Position numbers and translations under genes: made by a program
Origin: CAVQJU01 sp963755195
GTDB lineage: Bacteria > Acidobacteriota > Vicinamibacteria > Vicinamibacterales > CAVVIG01
Direction: 5' to 3'
Assembly: GCA_963755195.1 (NCBI GenBank)
Contig: CAVWIZ010000001.1
Span: forward strand, 372,001-436,000
Length of the DNA: 64,000 bases
Part shown: piece by piece, positions 1 to 9,927 of the stretch
Numbering within the stretch: the stretch's first letter is position 1
Layout: each line of letters opens with the position of its first letter
Notes under the pieces: model-generated
Told to the model about the DNA's origin: nothing
The model's database searches: none
The model's input: only the letters and a program-made list of their open reading frames with translations

Positions 1-44
1 CAGCCCGAAAACGCCGGCGTCGTCGGAGACGCCGTCGGCCCAAT

Positions 45-65
45 CCCGCGCCGGAGTAGCGCGGG
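45..65. terminator. GC-rich hairpin after the desaturase gene
   Basis: A perfect 7-bp inverted repeat (cccgcgc / gcgcggg) with a 7-nt loop lies about 18 nt beyond the desaturase stop. There is no clear T-run on the minus strand, so it is at best a weak intrinsic terminator or a processing hairpin. Confidence 0.3.
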
Positions 66-82
66 GCTTTCAGCGAAAAACG

Positions 83-817
83 TTACGCGGCGACTTCTTC
101 GATGGTCTTGTACGGCTTGGCGAGACTGAGAGCGATGAGCAGCTTGATGAACGGCCAGGCGGGATCGATTTCACTCTTCCGCCAACTGAACTTCGGGCTG
201 CGCGGGTAACCGTGGTGGTTGTTGTGGAGGCCCTCGCCTCCCGTCAGCAGCGCGACAATCCGGATGTTGGTGGCGGTGTTGTCGAAGTTCTTGTACCCGG
301 CGTGATGGCACAAGCCGTTGATCGAGGATGAGAGGACGAATACGTACATGACGGCGTGAATGCCGGCTGCCAGGAGTCCCCACCCGAGGCCGAGCACCAC
401 CAACAGCATCGAGGTGCCGAGCGCCAGGCCTGCCAGGCCGTACCTGAACACGTGGTGATCCCACCAGCCCTGGTCGATGTCCCGCGCATAGCGTTCGATG
501 ACGTCGGTCTTCTTGGCCTCACGAATGTAGTAGTAGACGTTGCCGAGCTGAACGTTCCAGAAACCCAAGAGCTTCGGGCTGTGGGGATCGCCTTCTTCAT
601 CCGTGAAGGCGTGATGCTTGCGGTGAACGGCCACCCACTCCTTCGTCGACAGACCTGTCGTCAACCACAGCGCAAACTTGAACATGAAGGCGATGGCCGG
701 GTGAAGTTCGAGCGCTTTATGCGTGGCGGTCCGGTGGAGGTAGATGGTCGTGCTGAGCACGGCCACCTGAGTGACGGCGGCCGACACGAGAAGACAGACG
801 ACAAGCGAGACAAGCAC
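83..817 (-). CDS. Acyl-CoA desaturase (membrane fatty-acid delta-9 desaturase family)
   Basis: Integral-membrane di-iron desaturase that introduces a double bond into acyl chains and so tunes membrane fluidity. The three histidine boxes of the family are visible: HRTATH at residues 28-33, HRKHH at 65-69 and HNNHH near residue 198. Hydrophobic stretches lie at the N-terminus, around residues 41-55 and around 130-165. At 244 residues it is shorter than most family members but has all boxes. The start is GTG at 817, with a strong AGGAGGG eight bases upstream. It follows serC on the same strand after about 105 bp that hold a palindrome (879-902), so it probably has its own regulated promoter. The acyl carrier (CoA or lipid-bound) cannot be read from sequence. 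Confidence 0.9.
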   Translation of the reverse strand: MLVSLVVCLLVSAAVTQVAVLSTTIYLHRTATHKALELHPAIAFMFKFALWLTTGLSTKEWVAVHRKHHAFTDEEGDPHSPKLLGFWNVQLGNVYYYIREAKKTDVIERYARDIDQGWWDHHVFRYGLAGLALGTSMLLVVLGLGWGLLAAGIHAVMYVFVLSSSINGLCHHAGYKNFDNTATNIRIVALLTGGEGLHNNHHGYPRSPKFSWRKSEIDPAWPFIKLLIALSLAKPYKTIEEVAA

Positions 818-878
818 GGCCGCTACCCTCCTAGCGATGGACAGGGGATAGTAGCACGGTGGGGATTGCTCGCAAGGC

Positions 879-902
879 TATGACATGAAACGATTTGTCA
901 TA
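879..902. promoter_or_regulatory. Palindromic operator-like site upstream of the desaturase
   Basis: The 7-bp arms tatgaca (879-885) and tgtcata (896-902) are exact inverted repeats separated by 10 bp, in an AT-rich patch about 60 bp upstream of the desaturase start. The size and symmetry fit a dimeric repressor site, for example a TetR- or GntR-type fatty-acid regulator. The regulator is not in this window, so its identity is inference. Confidence 0.45.
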
Positions 903-922
903 TTTTTGTCGCCGGCTGGAGT

Positions 923-2023
923 CTACCCGTGCCGCCGCTCGAAGTCCCGCATGAACGACACGAGCGCGTCCACCCCGGCCTCCGGAAACGCGTTGTAGAT
1001 CGACGCCCTCATGCCGCCCACGGCGCGGTGACCCTGGAGGCCATCGAGGCCCGCCGCCGTCGACTCCTGAACGAATCGCTGCTCGAGATCGGCGCCTGTG
1101 AGGCGGAACGTCACGTTCATCAACGAGCGGCTCGCTTTCTGCGCCGTCCCGCGATAGAAGCCGGTTCGATCGATCTCCGCGTAGAGCTTCGCGGCCTTTC
1201 TTTCATTCGCTTCCCCGACCCGGGCGAGACCACCCTCTGCGAGCAGCCACTTCATCACCAGCCCCAGCGTGTACACGGCGACGACCGGCGGCGTGTTGTA
1301 CAGCGACTTGTGTTCCGCGTGCACGGCATAGTTGAGCACGGTCGGCAGCGTCGCCGCACGGTCGATCGAGCGTGGCAGCAGATCGTCGCGGATGATGACA
1401 ACCGTGACGCCGGCAGGACCCATGTTCTTCTGGGCGCCGGCGTAGATCAACGCGTAACGCGCGACATCGATCGGCCGGCTGAACATGTCGGACGATGAGT
1501 CGCTGACAAGGGGCGCGCTGCCGACCTGCGGCAGCTCGTGCCACTCGGTGCCCTCGATGGTGTTGTTCGACGTCATGTGGACGTACGCCGCGCCAGGCGT
1601 GAGCGTCAGCTCGGACGTCGAGGGAATGCGCGCCTGCCGCTCGGCCTTGGGTGATCCCGTCACGTTGACGGCGCCAACCTTGCGCGCCTCGGCAATCGCC
1701 TTTTCGGCCCACACACCTGTGTCGATGTAGTCGGCCGTCGATCCGGCCGGCAGCAGGTTCAGCGGCACCATCGAAAACTGCAAGCTGGCGCCGCCCTGCA
1801 GGAAAAGCACGCGGTAGTCGGGCGGAATACCTGCGAGCGCACGCATGTCGGCCTCGGCCTGCGCGAGAATCGATTCGAAGGCATTCGACCGGTGGCTGAT
1901 CTCGAAAACGGACATCCCGACGCCAGGAAGGGCCACGAGATCGCGTTGAATCTCGTCGAGCACCGGCAGCGGCAGCATGGCCGGACCGGCGGAAAAGTTA
2001 AAGACGCGGTGAGTAACAGGCAT
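923..2023 (-). CDS. serC: Phosphoserine aminotransferase
   Basis: PLP-dependent class V aminotransferase that converts 3-phosphohydroxypyruvate and glutamate to O-phosphoserine in serine biosynthesis; homologues also act in pyridoxal phosphate synthesis. The N-terminus (VFNFSAGPAMLP), the region SNNTIEGTEWHELP and the PLP-lysine segment AGAQKNMGPAG are diagnostic. The 366 residues match the family length of about 360. The start ATG at 2023 has GGGAG a few bases upstream. It lies 58 bp downstream of the DUF1015 gene on the same strand, and neighbours suggest cotranscription. No serA or serB occurs in the window. Confidence 0.96.
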   Translation of the reverse strand: MPVTHRVFNFSAGPAMLPLPVLDEIQRDLVALPGVGMSVFEISHRSNAFESILAQAEADMRALAGIPPDYRVLFLQGGASLQFSMVPLNLLPAGSTADYIDTGVWAEKAIAEARKVGAVNVTGSPKAERQARIPSTSELTLTPGAAYVHMTSNNTIEGTEWHELPQVGSAPLVSDSSSDMFSRPIDVARYALIYAGAQKNMGPAGVTVVIIRDDLLPRSIDRAATLPTVLNYAVHAEHKSLYNTPPVVAVYTLGLVMKWLLAEGGLARVGEANERKAAKLYAEIDRTGFYRGTAQKASRSLMNVTFRLTGADLEQRFVQESTAAGLDGLQGHRAVGGMRASIYNAFPEAGVDALVSFMRDFERRHG

Positions 2024-2081
2024 GAACTCCCAGGTGAGATTAGATGAGATAGATTGGCTCGGCCAAGTGAGCTCCGATGAA

Positions 2082-3314
2082 TCAGATCACGTGAATCAGC
2101 AAACCGTCCCTGAGCTTGGGTTCAAACCATGTGCTCTTGGGCGGCATGATGGCGCCGGCGTCGCAGACGGTCATCAGGTCGGCCACGCTCACGGGGTACA
2201 TCGAGAACGCGAGCACCGCCTTTCCGGAGCGCACCAACGACTCGAGCTCGGCTGATCCCCTGGCGCCGCCCACAAAATCGATGCGCTTGTCCGTCGTCAC
2301 GTCCGCGATGCCAAGCACGGGCGAGAGCAGCTGGTCCTGCAACACACTGACGTCCAGAGACGCTATGGCGTCTTGGTCCGGGGCACTCGACCGCAGCCGA
2401 AGCGTGTGCCAGGCGCCGCCAGAGTACATCGAGATGTCCCCGCGCCTCTCTGGCGCCGCCGGTCCGGCGCTGACGTCGAACCGATCGCGCACGGCCTGAA
2501 TGAACGCGTCAGGTGTCAGCGGTCCAAGGCTGTAGACGATCCGGTTGTAGGGAAGCACCCGGACCTCGTCGTGCGGAAACGCCACGCCCAGAAATGTCGT
2601 GTAGTCCGCCGAGTCGCCAAGCGAGGGACGCGTCACGCCGCGCTCGCGGAAGCCGTCTCGCGTCCGGGCCGCGCTCGCGGCCCGGTGATGACCATCGGCA
2701 ATGTACAGCGCCGGAATACGCGAAAACGCCGCCACTAAACCGTCCCGATCGGCGCCCGCGACCTGCCACACGGTGTGCTGCACGCCGTCAGGCGCTCGAA
2801 AATCACACAGCGGCTCCCCTGCCGTGACCCGCCGCGTGATGGATCCGACATCGCCGGAGGCACGATACGTGAGAAAGACGGGACCGGTTTGGGCGCCGAG
2901 CGCGACCATGTGCCGGGTTCGATCGTCCTCCTTGTCGCGCCGTGTCCGCTCGTGCTTCTTGATGACGCCGCGATCGTACTCGTCGAGGGTGTAGCAGCCG
3001 CCGACGCCGGTCTGTTCGTGATCGCCCACACGCAGCCGATAGAAATACGCGCTCGGATCGGCCTCGACGACAAGAGACGACGACTTCAGCTTGTCGAAGT
3101 TGGCGGCGGCGCGATCGTACACTTCGTCCGAATAGGGATCGGTACCTGGCGGCAGCTCGAGCTCCGCGCGAGACACGCGAAGAAAGCTCAGGGGATTGCC
3201 GGCCGCGAGCGCGCGGGCCTCGTCGGTGTTGACAACGTCGTAGGGCACCGCCGCCACCTGGGGCGCCGCCGATCGATTCGGTCGAAGGGCGCGAAAGGGT
3301 CTCAGCGTGGCCAT
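2082..3314 (-). CDS. DUF1015 family protein
   Basis: Full-length DUF1015 protein (410 residues) of unknown biochemical role. The N-terminus RPFRALRP, followed by VAAVPYDVVN, is the usual opening of the family, and the central motif YIADGHHRAASA near residue 205 is its most conserved block. No signal peptide or membrane segment is seen, so it is cytosolic. It starts 10 bp after the malQ stop and is followed by serC. A TATAAT hexamer at 3324-3329 overlaps the malQ stop region, so it may have its own near-leaderless promoter. The DGHHR motif recalls ParB/sulfiredoxin-fold kinases, but that link is a guess. Confidence 0.85.
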   Translation of the reverse strand: MATLRPFRALRPNRSAAPQVAAVPYDVVNTDEARALAAGNPLSFLRVSRAELELPPGTDPYSDEVYDRAAANFDKLKSSSLVVEADPSAYFYRLRVGDHEQTGVGGCYTLDEYDRGVIKKHERTRRDKEDDRTRHMVALGAQTGPVFLTYRASGDVGSITRRVTAGEPLCDFRAPDGVQHTVWQVAGADRDGLVAAFSRIPALYIADGHHRAASAARTRDGFRERGVTRPSLGDSADYTTFLGVAFPHDEVRVLPYNRIVYSLGPLTPDAFIQAVRDRFDVSAGPAAPERRGDISMYSGGAWHTLRLRSSAPDQDAIASLDVSVLQDQLLSPVLGIADVTTDKRIDFVGGARGSAELESLVRSGKAVLAFSMYPVSVADLMTVCDAGAIMPPKSTWFEPKLRDGLLIHVI

Positions 3315-3323
3315 CGCCTAAGA

Positions 3324-3329
3324 ATTATA
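3324..3329 (-). promoter_or_regulatory. -10-like TATAAT, 9 nt before the DUF1015 start
   Basis: A perfect TATAAT on the minus strand ends nine bases before the ATG at 3314. No convincing -35 box is seen at 16-18 bp spacing. If used, the mRNA leader would be only about 2-3 nt. Confidence 0.45.
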
Positions 3330-4900
3330 TGCGCCCGTGCTGCTCTGACCAGGCGCGCAGACGCGCCTGGCCTTCGCGGGCTTCCTGCACCTCGCCAAGA
3401 CGATCGATGGGCCAGGGTAACCGGAAGGTCCAGTTCTGGTCGGTGACCGTCGCCGGCTCGTTGATGCGATCGCGCCAGCCGAAGACGTCCTGCACCGGCA
3501 GCAAGACCAGATCCGAGCCGGACGCGAACAACGCTTCAATCAGGACGTCGCGAATCCCTGGACTGTAGGCTGAGCTGGTCAGGTCGACGGCGCCGGCGGC
3601 CAGCCGGTGCATTGTCGGCAGGCCGGCCAACTGCTGGCGCTCGGATTCGGTGGCGTTCTCCCACCAGACGGCCAGCGTCTCGGTGTCGTGTGTTCCCGAG
3701 GTCGCCACCGACACGGCTGGATACTCTGACGGGTCGCGGAACGGCTGGCCTTCGGTGTTCCACAGACGCTCCCACCTGAGCACGCGAAATCCGGGCACGC
3801 CGAGGCGGGCCAGTGATGCCCGGACGAAATCGGGAACCGTTCCGAGATCTTCGGCAACAATCTGGGCGCCGGACTCGCGAAAGATGTTGAGGACGCGCTC
3901 GCCGAGCACCTCCTGGTCGGACGGGTCGGCCGGCGTAAAGAAGGTGTCGCCGCCGTCGCGAGGCCGCCCGAACGTCCGATAGAAGCCCACCAGGTGATCG
4001 ATCCGGTAGCCGTCGTAGAGGTCGTGGTTCCGCCTGGCGCGTTCGCGCAGCCACCCGAAGTTGTCGCGCGCGAGGACGTCCCATCGGTAGACCGGCATGC
4101 CCCAGTCCTGGCCAGTGGCACTGAAGGCGTCGGGCGGAGCGCCCACCGACGCGTCGAGCCGGAACTGATCCTGACGCACCCACACATCGGCGCTGTCGCC
4201 GTCCACCATGAACGGCAGGTCGCCAAACAGCGCGACGCCGTGCGCGTGCTCGCGCGCCAGGCGCCACTGTGTGTGCGCAAGCCACTGCAGGTACAGGTAG
4301 AACAACACGTCGCGCTCGAGCTCGCGGCGCGCGTCCGCCAGGGCGATCGGATCACGGCGCCGCAACGGTTCGGGCCATTCGGTCCACGGCCGCTCGTCCT
4401 CGTGCGCATGAATCGCGCGGAAGAGGGCATAGTCCTCGATCCACCAGGCCTGCTCGACGCGGAAACCGGCAAATGCCTTCGCGCGATCGGTGTCGCGGCG
4501 CCAATGCTCGCTCACAAAGCGGTCGCACGCCTCGCGCAGCGCCCTGCGCTTGAGTGGCCGCACGCGCGCGTGATCGATTCCGGGCGACTGCCGCACCTGC
4601 GCAAGCACCGCGCGGTCTTCGCTCGAGAGGGACGATTCGCCTTCGAACTCCGGGCACGGACGGAACATTGATGAAAAGCGGATCGATGGCCATCGCGCTG
4701 ATCGCCGAGTAGGGCGATTGCTGGCCGGGCGCCATCTCGTTGATCGGCAGCAGTTGCAGCACGCTTTGTCCGGCCGCCGCCAGCCAGGCCGAAGCCGGTC
4801 CGATATCGCCGATGTCGCCGACTCCCCAGCTCGCCGTGCCGGGACAGGAGAACAGCGGGATCAGCACACCAGCTTGCCGCCGGCCGGCACGACTAGTCAT
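3325..4900 (-). CDS. malQ: 4-alpha-glucanotransferase (amylomaltase), one frameshift
   Basis: GH77 enzyme that transfers alpha-1,4-glucan segments between maltodextrins or glycogen. The N-terminal part (GVLIPLFSCPG, LLPINEMAPG, SPYSAISAMA) is read in one frame from the ATG at 4900. The rest lies in another frame and holds the catalytic triad motifs: YRIDHLVGFYR (nucleophile Asp), IVAEDLGTVP (acid/base Glu) and TSGTHDTET (transition-state Asp). Removing one base around 4650-4654 restores a continuous protein of about 525 residues, the family length. No decay is seen on either side of the shift, so a sequencing indel or a very recent mutation is likely. The start ATG overlaps the upstream aminotransferase stop (ATGA), indicating translational coupling. 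Confidence 0.88.
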
Positions 4901-6092
4901 GGTTCATCGCCGCCGACCTCAGACGCGATGTGCTCGAGCACCCGGGTGACGCCGTCCGCAAACACAGGCTCCGGCGGTAGCAGGCTGACAACCAGATGCG
5001 ACTCGCACGGAAAATCGAAGAAATAGCCGGGATGCGCCAGCACGCCCACCCGATCCACCAGGCCGACGACGAAGTCGTCTTCGGTACCGAGGGAAGGCAC
5101 CCGCATCACGCCGTACCAGCCGCCCTTCGGCATGTAGCACTCGGCAGGACGGCACGGCCGTTGTCTGTTCGACGAGATACCGGTAGTTGGCCGCGACGCG
5201 CGCCTGTATCTGCGCGCGCACCGGCGCCGCCCGCTCGATGAGCTCGGAGGCCGCGGCCTGCACGGGCGTCGAGACTGACAGGTACGTGTCGCAGACGAGC
5301 TCGAGCCGCTCGAGCGCCTTCTCGACCATGGCATCCGGACCGCGCGACGGCTATCCACCCCAGCTTGACCTGCGGCAACCCCGCCGATTTCGACAGACCG
5401 CCGAGGCTGAACACGAGCACGTCGCCGGCGTCCAATGCCCTGCCGGCCCCGGCTCGCGCCCCCGGCTCGAGCTCGTAGTCGCCGAATACTTCGTCCGCGA
5501 TGAGCGCAACGTCATGCTCGGCGCAGATATCCTTGAGCCGATCGAATTCGTCGCGCTTGACGAACGATCCGGTCGGGTTGTTCGGGTTCACGAGCAGGAG
5601 CGCCCGCGTCCGGCCGGTGACGTTGCGTTCCACGCTCGCGACATCGATCGTCCACCGGTTGGTGTACTCGATGTCGTACGGCGTGGCGACCACCTCATCG
5701 AGGCGCGTCAGGTGATCGAAGAGCGGATAGCTCGGACGCGGCACCAGCACTTCGTCGCCGGCATCGGTCAGCAATTTGAACAACAGGGAATACGCGTCGC
5801 TGGTGCTGGCCGAGAGTGCGATCCGATCGGGCGATACGGTCACCCCACGCCGCTCGTAGTCGCGCGCGACGGCGCGGCGGGCGTCGAGCAGACCGAACGG
5901 GCTCGGCTCGTAGACCAAACCACGCGAGTGGGCGAGCGGCGCAAGCAGGCCGGGAGAGTATTCGAATTCCGCCCTCGTCGGATTCGACTCGGTCAGATCG
6001 ACGATCGCCCGCCCTGCCGCACGCGCCTGCCGCACGGCGCGCGTCAACCGATTGGAACCGAGATCGGCGGGCACGCGCGACGAGAACGTCAC
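4897..6092 (-). CDS. PLP-dependent class I/II aminotransferase, two frameshifts
   Basis: Fold-type I aminotransferase. Visible motifs are DLTESNPTR near the N-terminus, VPRPSYPLFDHL, VNPNNPTGS, IADEVFGDY and the PLP-lysine block GGLSKSAGLPQVKLGW. The frame is lost after LGWIAV (about 5339-5346) and again near 5123-5125, where a GGG should be GG to read EGGWYGVMRVP. Each is repaired by deleting one base, giving about 398 residues. The start is GTG at 6092, overlapping the stop of the HEAT-cyclophilin gene (GTGA); the 3' end overlaps malQ by four bases. The substrate is unknown; the sequence resembles alanine/aspartate aminotransferases acting on free amino acids. Confidence 0.85.
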
Positions 6093-7793
6093 GGTTTCAC
6101 GATGTCGACCCGTTCGATCACATCGCCTTCGAGAAGGTCATCAACGACGTCCATGCCGTCCAGGAGCTGCGCGAACACCGTGTATTGATGATCGAATTGC
6201 GGGTTGTCGACCACGTCGATGAAGAACGCCGAATCGGCGTCGATCCCGACACTTCCGCGAACGTGCGGCCAGAGCCCCACCTCTTTGCTCGCCGGCAGGG
6301 TATCGCCGCCAGGCTCGGGCGCACCTCCGCCGACCTCGACGCGCACGTTGGGAACAACGCGGCGAATCACCAGGCCGTCGAATTGGCCCGATCTGGCGAG
6401 CGACACGACGCGTGCAACCACGTCTGGCGCTTCACGCGCCAACAGCGCCATCTCGAACGTCCCCACGTTGCGAACGACGACACGCGCCTGGAGGCGGGAC
6501 AGGTCTCGAATATCGCCGGGGCTCGGTTCAGGCGCGACCGAAGAAGCGCGGCCAGCGCGGTTTCGACGCGTCGGGATACGCGCCAAGCGCGACGCAGGCC
6601 GTCAATCGCGGCCTCTTTGACGCTCTCGTTGTCGTCGCCCGCGAGCCGCTCGAGCGTCGCCCGGTCCTTGAGCGCTGCGGCAGCACGGGCGGCATACATC
6701 CGCAGCGGCCAGTTCCTCGAGCCGACAAACTGCGGCAGCGCCGACCGCCCCCGGTCGGGCGCAGCCGTCACGAGCGCCACCAGCGCATGCGCCGCTTTGT
6801 GCCAGCCGCGCGGTGTCCCCGCTTCCGACAGGTCATTCACCGTGTGCTCGAGAAGCCTCACGTCGGCTTCTCCCCGGCACCGGGCCAGCTCGTCAAACGC
6901 CAGCAACACGACGTGAACATCGCGATCGCCGGTCGCCACTCGCGCCGCCTGACACATCGAGTCTCCGTTGGCACCCGCGATGGCGCCGATTGCGGCCAGC
7001 GCTTCAACACGCACCATCGCGGCCACGTCCGACAGGCCTTTGATCAACGTCTCGCCCGCACGCCGGGCTTGGCGCCATCGTCGCTGCGCGCATCGCGAGA
7101 CGACGGACCTGGTTATCGGGGTCGCCGGCCGCGCGCGCCAGCGTTGTGTCATCCACGGCGCCGACCGTGATGAGCGCCGCCAACGCCAGGCGCCGCACTC
7201 TGGCGTCCCGGCTGGCATCTGACGCCACAAAACCTCGCAGCCTTGCCACGACATCGTCGGCAATCGGGAGCGCGAGGGGGCGGCTGAGGCGCACGAGCGC
7301 CTCGAGGCCCTTGGCGATGCCGAGGCGATCGGAGACGGTCTCGGCCGAAGCGGCCTGGGCCAGCGCCGTGGCCGCCGCCGCCACCTGGCCGGACGTCGCG
7401 TAGGGAAGCCTGCCGATCGTTTCAGTGAGGGAGGCGCGAACGGCCGGCTCCGCCTCCACCTTGAGGCGTGCCGTCAGCACGTCGGCGACGGATGCGAGCG
7501 GGAAAGGATCACGAGGTGACTGGAGGAGTCGAGAGCCACCCGCGAGCGGCTTGTCCGATCGCATCGGCCGCCTGCGCCCGAATCTCCGGCAGCGGGCTTC
7601 GAAGGAACGGCACGATGAGCGGAATGAACGACGGCCGTTCAAGGCGGCCGGTCTCGAGGACCGCAAACCGCTGGGTCTCGGCATCGCCGCTCCGCAGGCG
7701 GGCCCGAAGGGCCGCCGCGTCGGGGACCTGCGCCGCGGCAGGACCTGCGAGCAACAGGCACGCAATCGCCGGCAGAAAGCGCCGCCGGACCAT
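6089..7793 (-). CDS. Secreted HEAT-repeat protein with C-terminal cyclophilin domain, three frameshifts
   Basis: The protein begins with a signal peptide (MVRRRFLPAIACLLLAGPAAA) and continues with about 400 residues of alanine-rich HEAT-like helical pairs (for example RIEVLAAIG-type repeats, SVKEAAIDGLRRA). It ends in a cyclophilin-type peptidyl-prolyl isomerase domain: FDGLVIRRVVPN, GLWPHVRGSVG, FFIDVVDNPQFD, VFAQLLDGMDVVD. The frame changes near 7539-7541 and 7066-7077 (one extra base each) and near 6515-6525 (one base missing or two extra). The repaired length is about 568 residues. It starts 14 bp after the M49 peptidase and its stop overlaps the next aminotransferase. The likely location is periplasmic, where HEAT repeats could present clients to the isomerase (inference). 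Confidence 0.78.
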
Positions 7794-7807
7794 ATGATCT
7801 ATGGCCT

Positions 7808-9852
7808 CTACTGGCGGAGGCTTCGCGTCGCCGCGGCGTACTCGAGCATCTGGCCCGCGAAGTCCTGCGGATAGGAGATCTTGACGTCGACGATCGCGCC
7901 AGACGCGCCGGCCCCGTCTCTGACGGCCTCGAGCTTCGGCATGACGAAGCCGGTGTACGACGGCAGATGCAGTTTCTCGACGCGCGCGACGACCTCGTCA
8001 CGCAGCTTCGGCTCGAAATGCACGCCGTATTTCTCGAAGAGCTGCTTCGCCGCCGGATAGTCGCCTTCCGCCTTGATGCGCTGCACTTCGGCCAGGAGCT
8101 TCCCCACGCCGTCACGATAGGCGGCCGGATCGGTCATCACGTAGTACGTCTTGCCATCGCGCGTCCGCACATCGATGGCCTTCGTGTTGGCCATCAACCA
8201 GCCGACGATCATCTGCCGGTTGCGCATGTGGTCTTCCTCGATCTGCGTGCCCTGGCGGACGCGGCGCAGCTGCACGAGCGCGTTGCGGGTGTAGGCCTCG
8301 TATTCGGCCCGCACGATGTCCTGGTGATCGCCCGCGGAGACAAGTCCGAGCTCGACGAGCTTCGGATCGGGCAGAAAGAAGAGCGCCACCAGATCGGCAC
8401 GCGCCTCTTCGAGCGCGGAAAACTGCTCTTTGAGCACCGCCTGCGGATTGCCCTTCAACCGCTCGTCGATCTTGCCCGAGGCGTGTCCGATCACCTCGTG
8501 CATGTTGGTCGTGAGCTCGCCGGCAAACGCGTTCCATTTCTCGGCGCGCCCGACTTCTTCAGGCGTCCACGAGAACTCACTCCGGAATTCCGGCAGGGTC
8601 GATTTGTCGTACGCCTCGTTGATGTTCGAGAGCAACACCGACTTGCTGCCGTACCGCTCCCGAATCGCCTGATCGTTCGGCAGGTTGATGCCGACCGGCG
8701 TCACCGGTCCGGAATCGCCGGTTTCGATGACGACGTCGATGGCGTTGGCCGTGATGCCCTGCACGCCCAGCTTGCGGTACTTCGGATCCCACGGCATGTG
8801 ATCCTCGAACCATTGGGCGTTCTGCGCCAGCTTCTGGATTTCCGACGTCTTCTCGTGATTGACGTAGAACACGAGTGCTTCCCAGCGCGCCTTTGGCGCC
8901 GCGCGCGTCGAGATACACCTCGACGAAACCGTTGATCGTGTCGACGGGCGACGCCTTGTCCTGCACCCAACTGATGTCGTACGCCTCGCGGTCGGCCTGC
9001 TCGCCGCTCCGATAGAACTTCACGAGCGCGGCGAGCGCTTTCGCCATCGGCTCGGTGGCAAACGGGATGGCGGCCTCGAGGTGCTGCACGATCGCGGCAA
9101 TCTGGGCGCCGTAGCGGCCGCCGACGCGATACACCTCTTCGACGATCGAGCCGTTCTGCTTCACCAGACGGGAGTTGAGCGCGTGCCCTTCGTGAAACGC
9201 CTCGAGGTCCTTCATCGTCACGCCGACGTAGAGGTTGTTCGCGCTCGACGCCAGTATGTCCTGGCCGGGCGGCGGCGTTTTCGCGGTCACCATCGGGTCG
9301 ACCGACGGATCGAAGAACACGGGCCGGAGCCGCGTCAGCAGCCCGTCGAGCGTTTCACCTGTTCTTGAGCGGAAACGCGGCGCCGGCCTTTTCGGCCGCA
9401 TGCGCGGCGGCGGCAAACGCCTCCGGCGTGCACGTCAGGACGAATTTTCTGGCGGTCAGGTTGTTGTACGGGCCGGTGTTGACCCAGAACAGCTTCGTGT
9501 AGCGTTCGATTTCCGACCAGGTCTTCGCGTCCACGCCGGCCCTGTGCGTGAGGATGGCCTCGAGCACGTCACGCATCTCGAGGTTGTGCGCGTACCGCTG
9601 GTCGTAATAGATGTCGCGACCGGCGAGCGCAGCCTGATACAGGTGCCACACGAGCGTCTTCTCTTTGAGCGACAGCTCCTTGAAGCCATCGGCGTATACC
9701 TGCACGACGGCGGCCTCGTCGACGCGCTCGAGGAGATACTTCCGCTCCACGGACGCCGCCGTGGCGGCCGGCGCGGTGGCTCCGGAGGCGCTGCACGGCG
9801 ATGCCGCCGCCGCTGAGCCGCTTCCACATGCGGCGCTTCCAAGAATCGACAT
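7808..9852 (-). CDS. Dipeptidyl-peptidase III-like zinc metallopeptidase (family M49), two frameshifts
   Basis: M49 peptidases remove dipeptides from peptide N-termini. The zinc motif HEVIGHASGK (HExxxH) and the second glutamate motif EEARADLVALF are both intact. Upstream blocks include FWVNTGPYNN, YVGVTMKDLEAFHEGHALNSRL and FVEVYLDARGAKG. The frame is broken near 9360-9363 (PLKN to GETLDGLL) and near 8884-8890 (KGA to WEALVFYVNHEKT). Each is repaired by deleting one base, giving about 681 residues, normal for the family. The N-terminus MSILGSAACG is alanine/serine-rich and may be an exported tail, but no classical signal peptide is evident. It is followed 14 bp later by the HEAT-cyclophilin gene. 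Confidence 0.86.
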
Positions 9853-9874
9853 GATGCACCAGAACCCTCTTCAA

Positions 9875-9910
9875 CTTTGCCCTTTGACTCACTTTGCACT
9901 TTGCACTTTC
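9875..9910. repeat. Short direct repeats of the ctttgca/ctttgac type
   Basis: The gap between the beta-CASP nuclease and the M49 peptidase holds four to five tandem copies of a seven-base unit (ctttgcc, ctttgac, ctttgca, ctttgca). A related run of cttgccctttgccctc lies at 60605-60620 before atpC. The function is unknown; it may be one more intergenic repeat family. Confidence 0.45.
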
Positions 9911-9927
9911 GTGATCACATCCTAAGC

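Noticed and set aside
4897..9852. Calling the frameshifted genes pseudogenes
   Set aside because: All motifs are kept and almost every shift is repaired by one base, so a sequencing error is more likely than decay; they are listed as CDS with notes.
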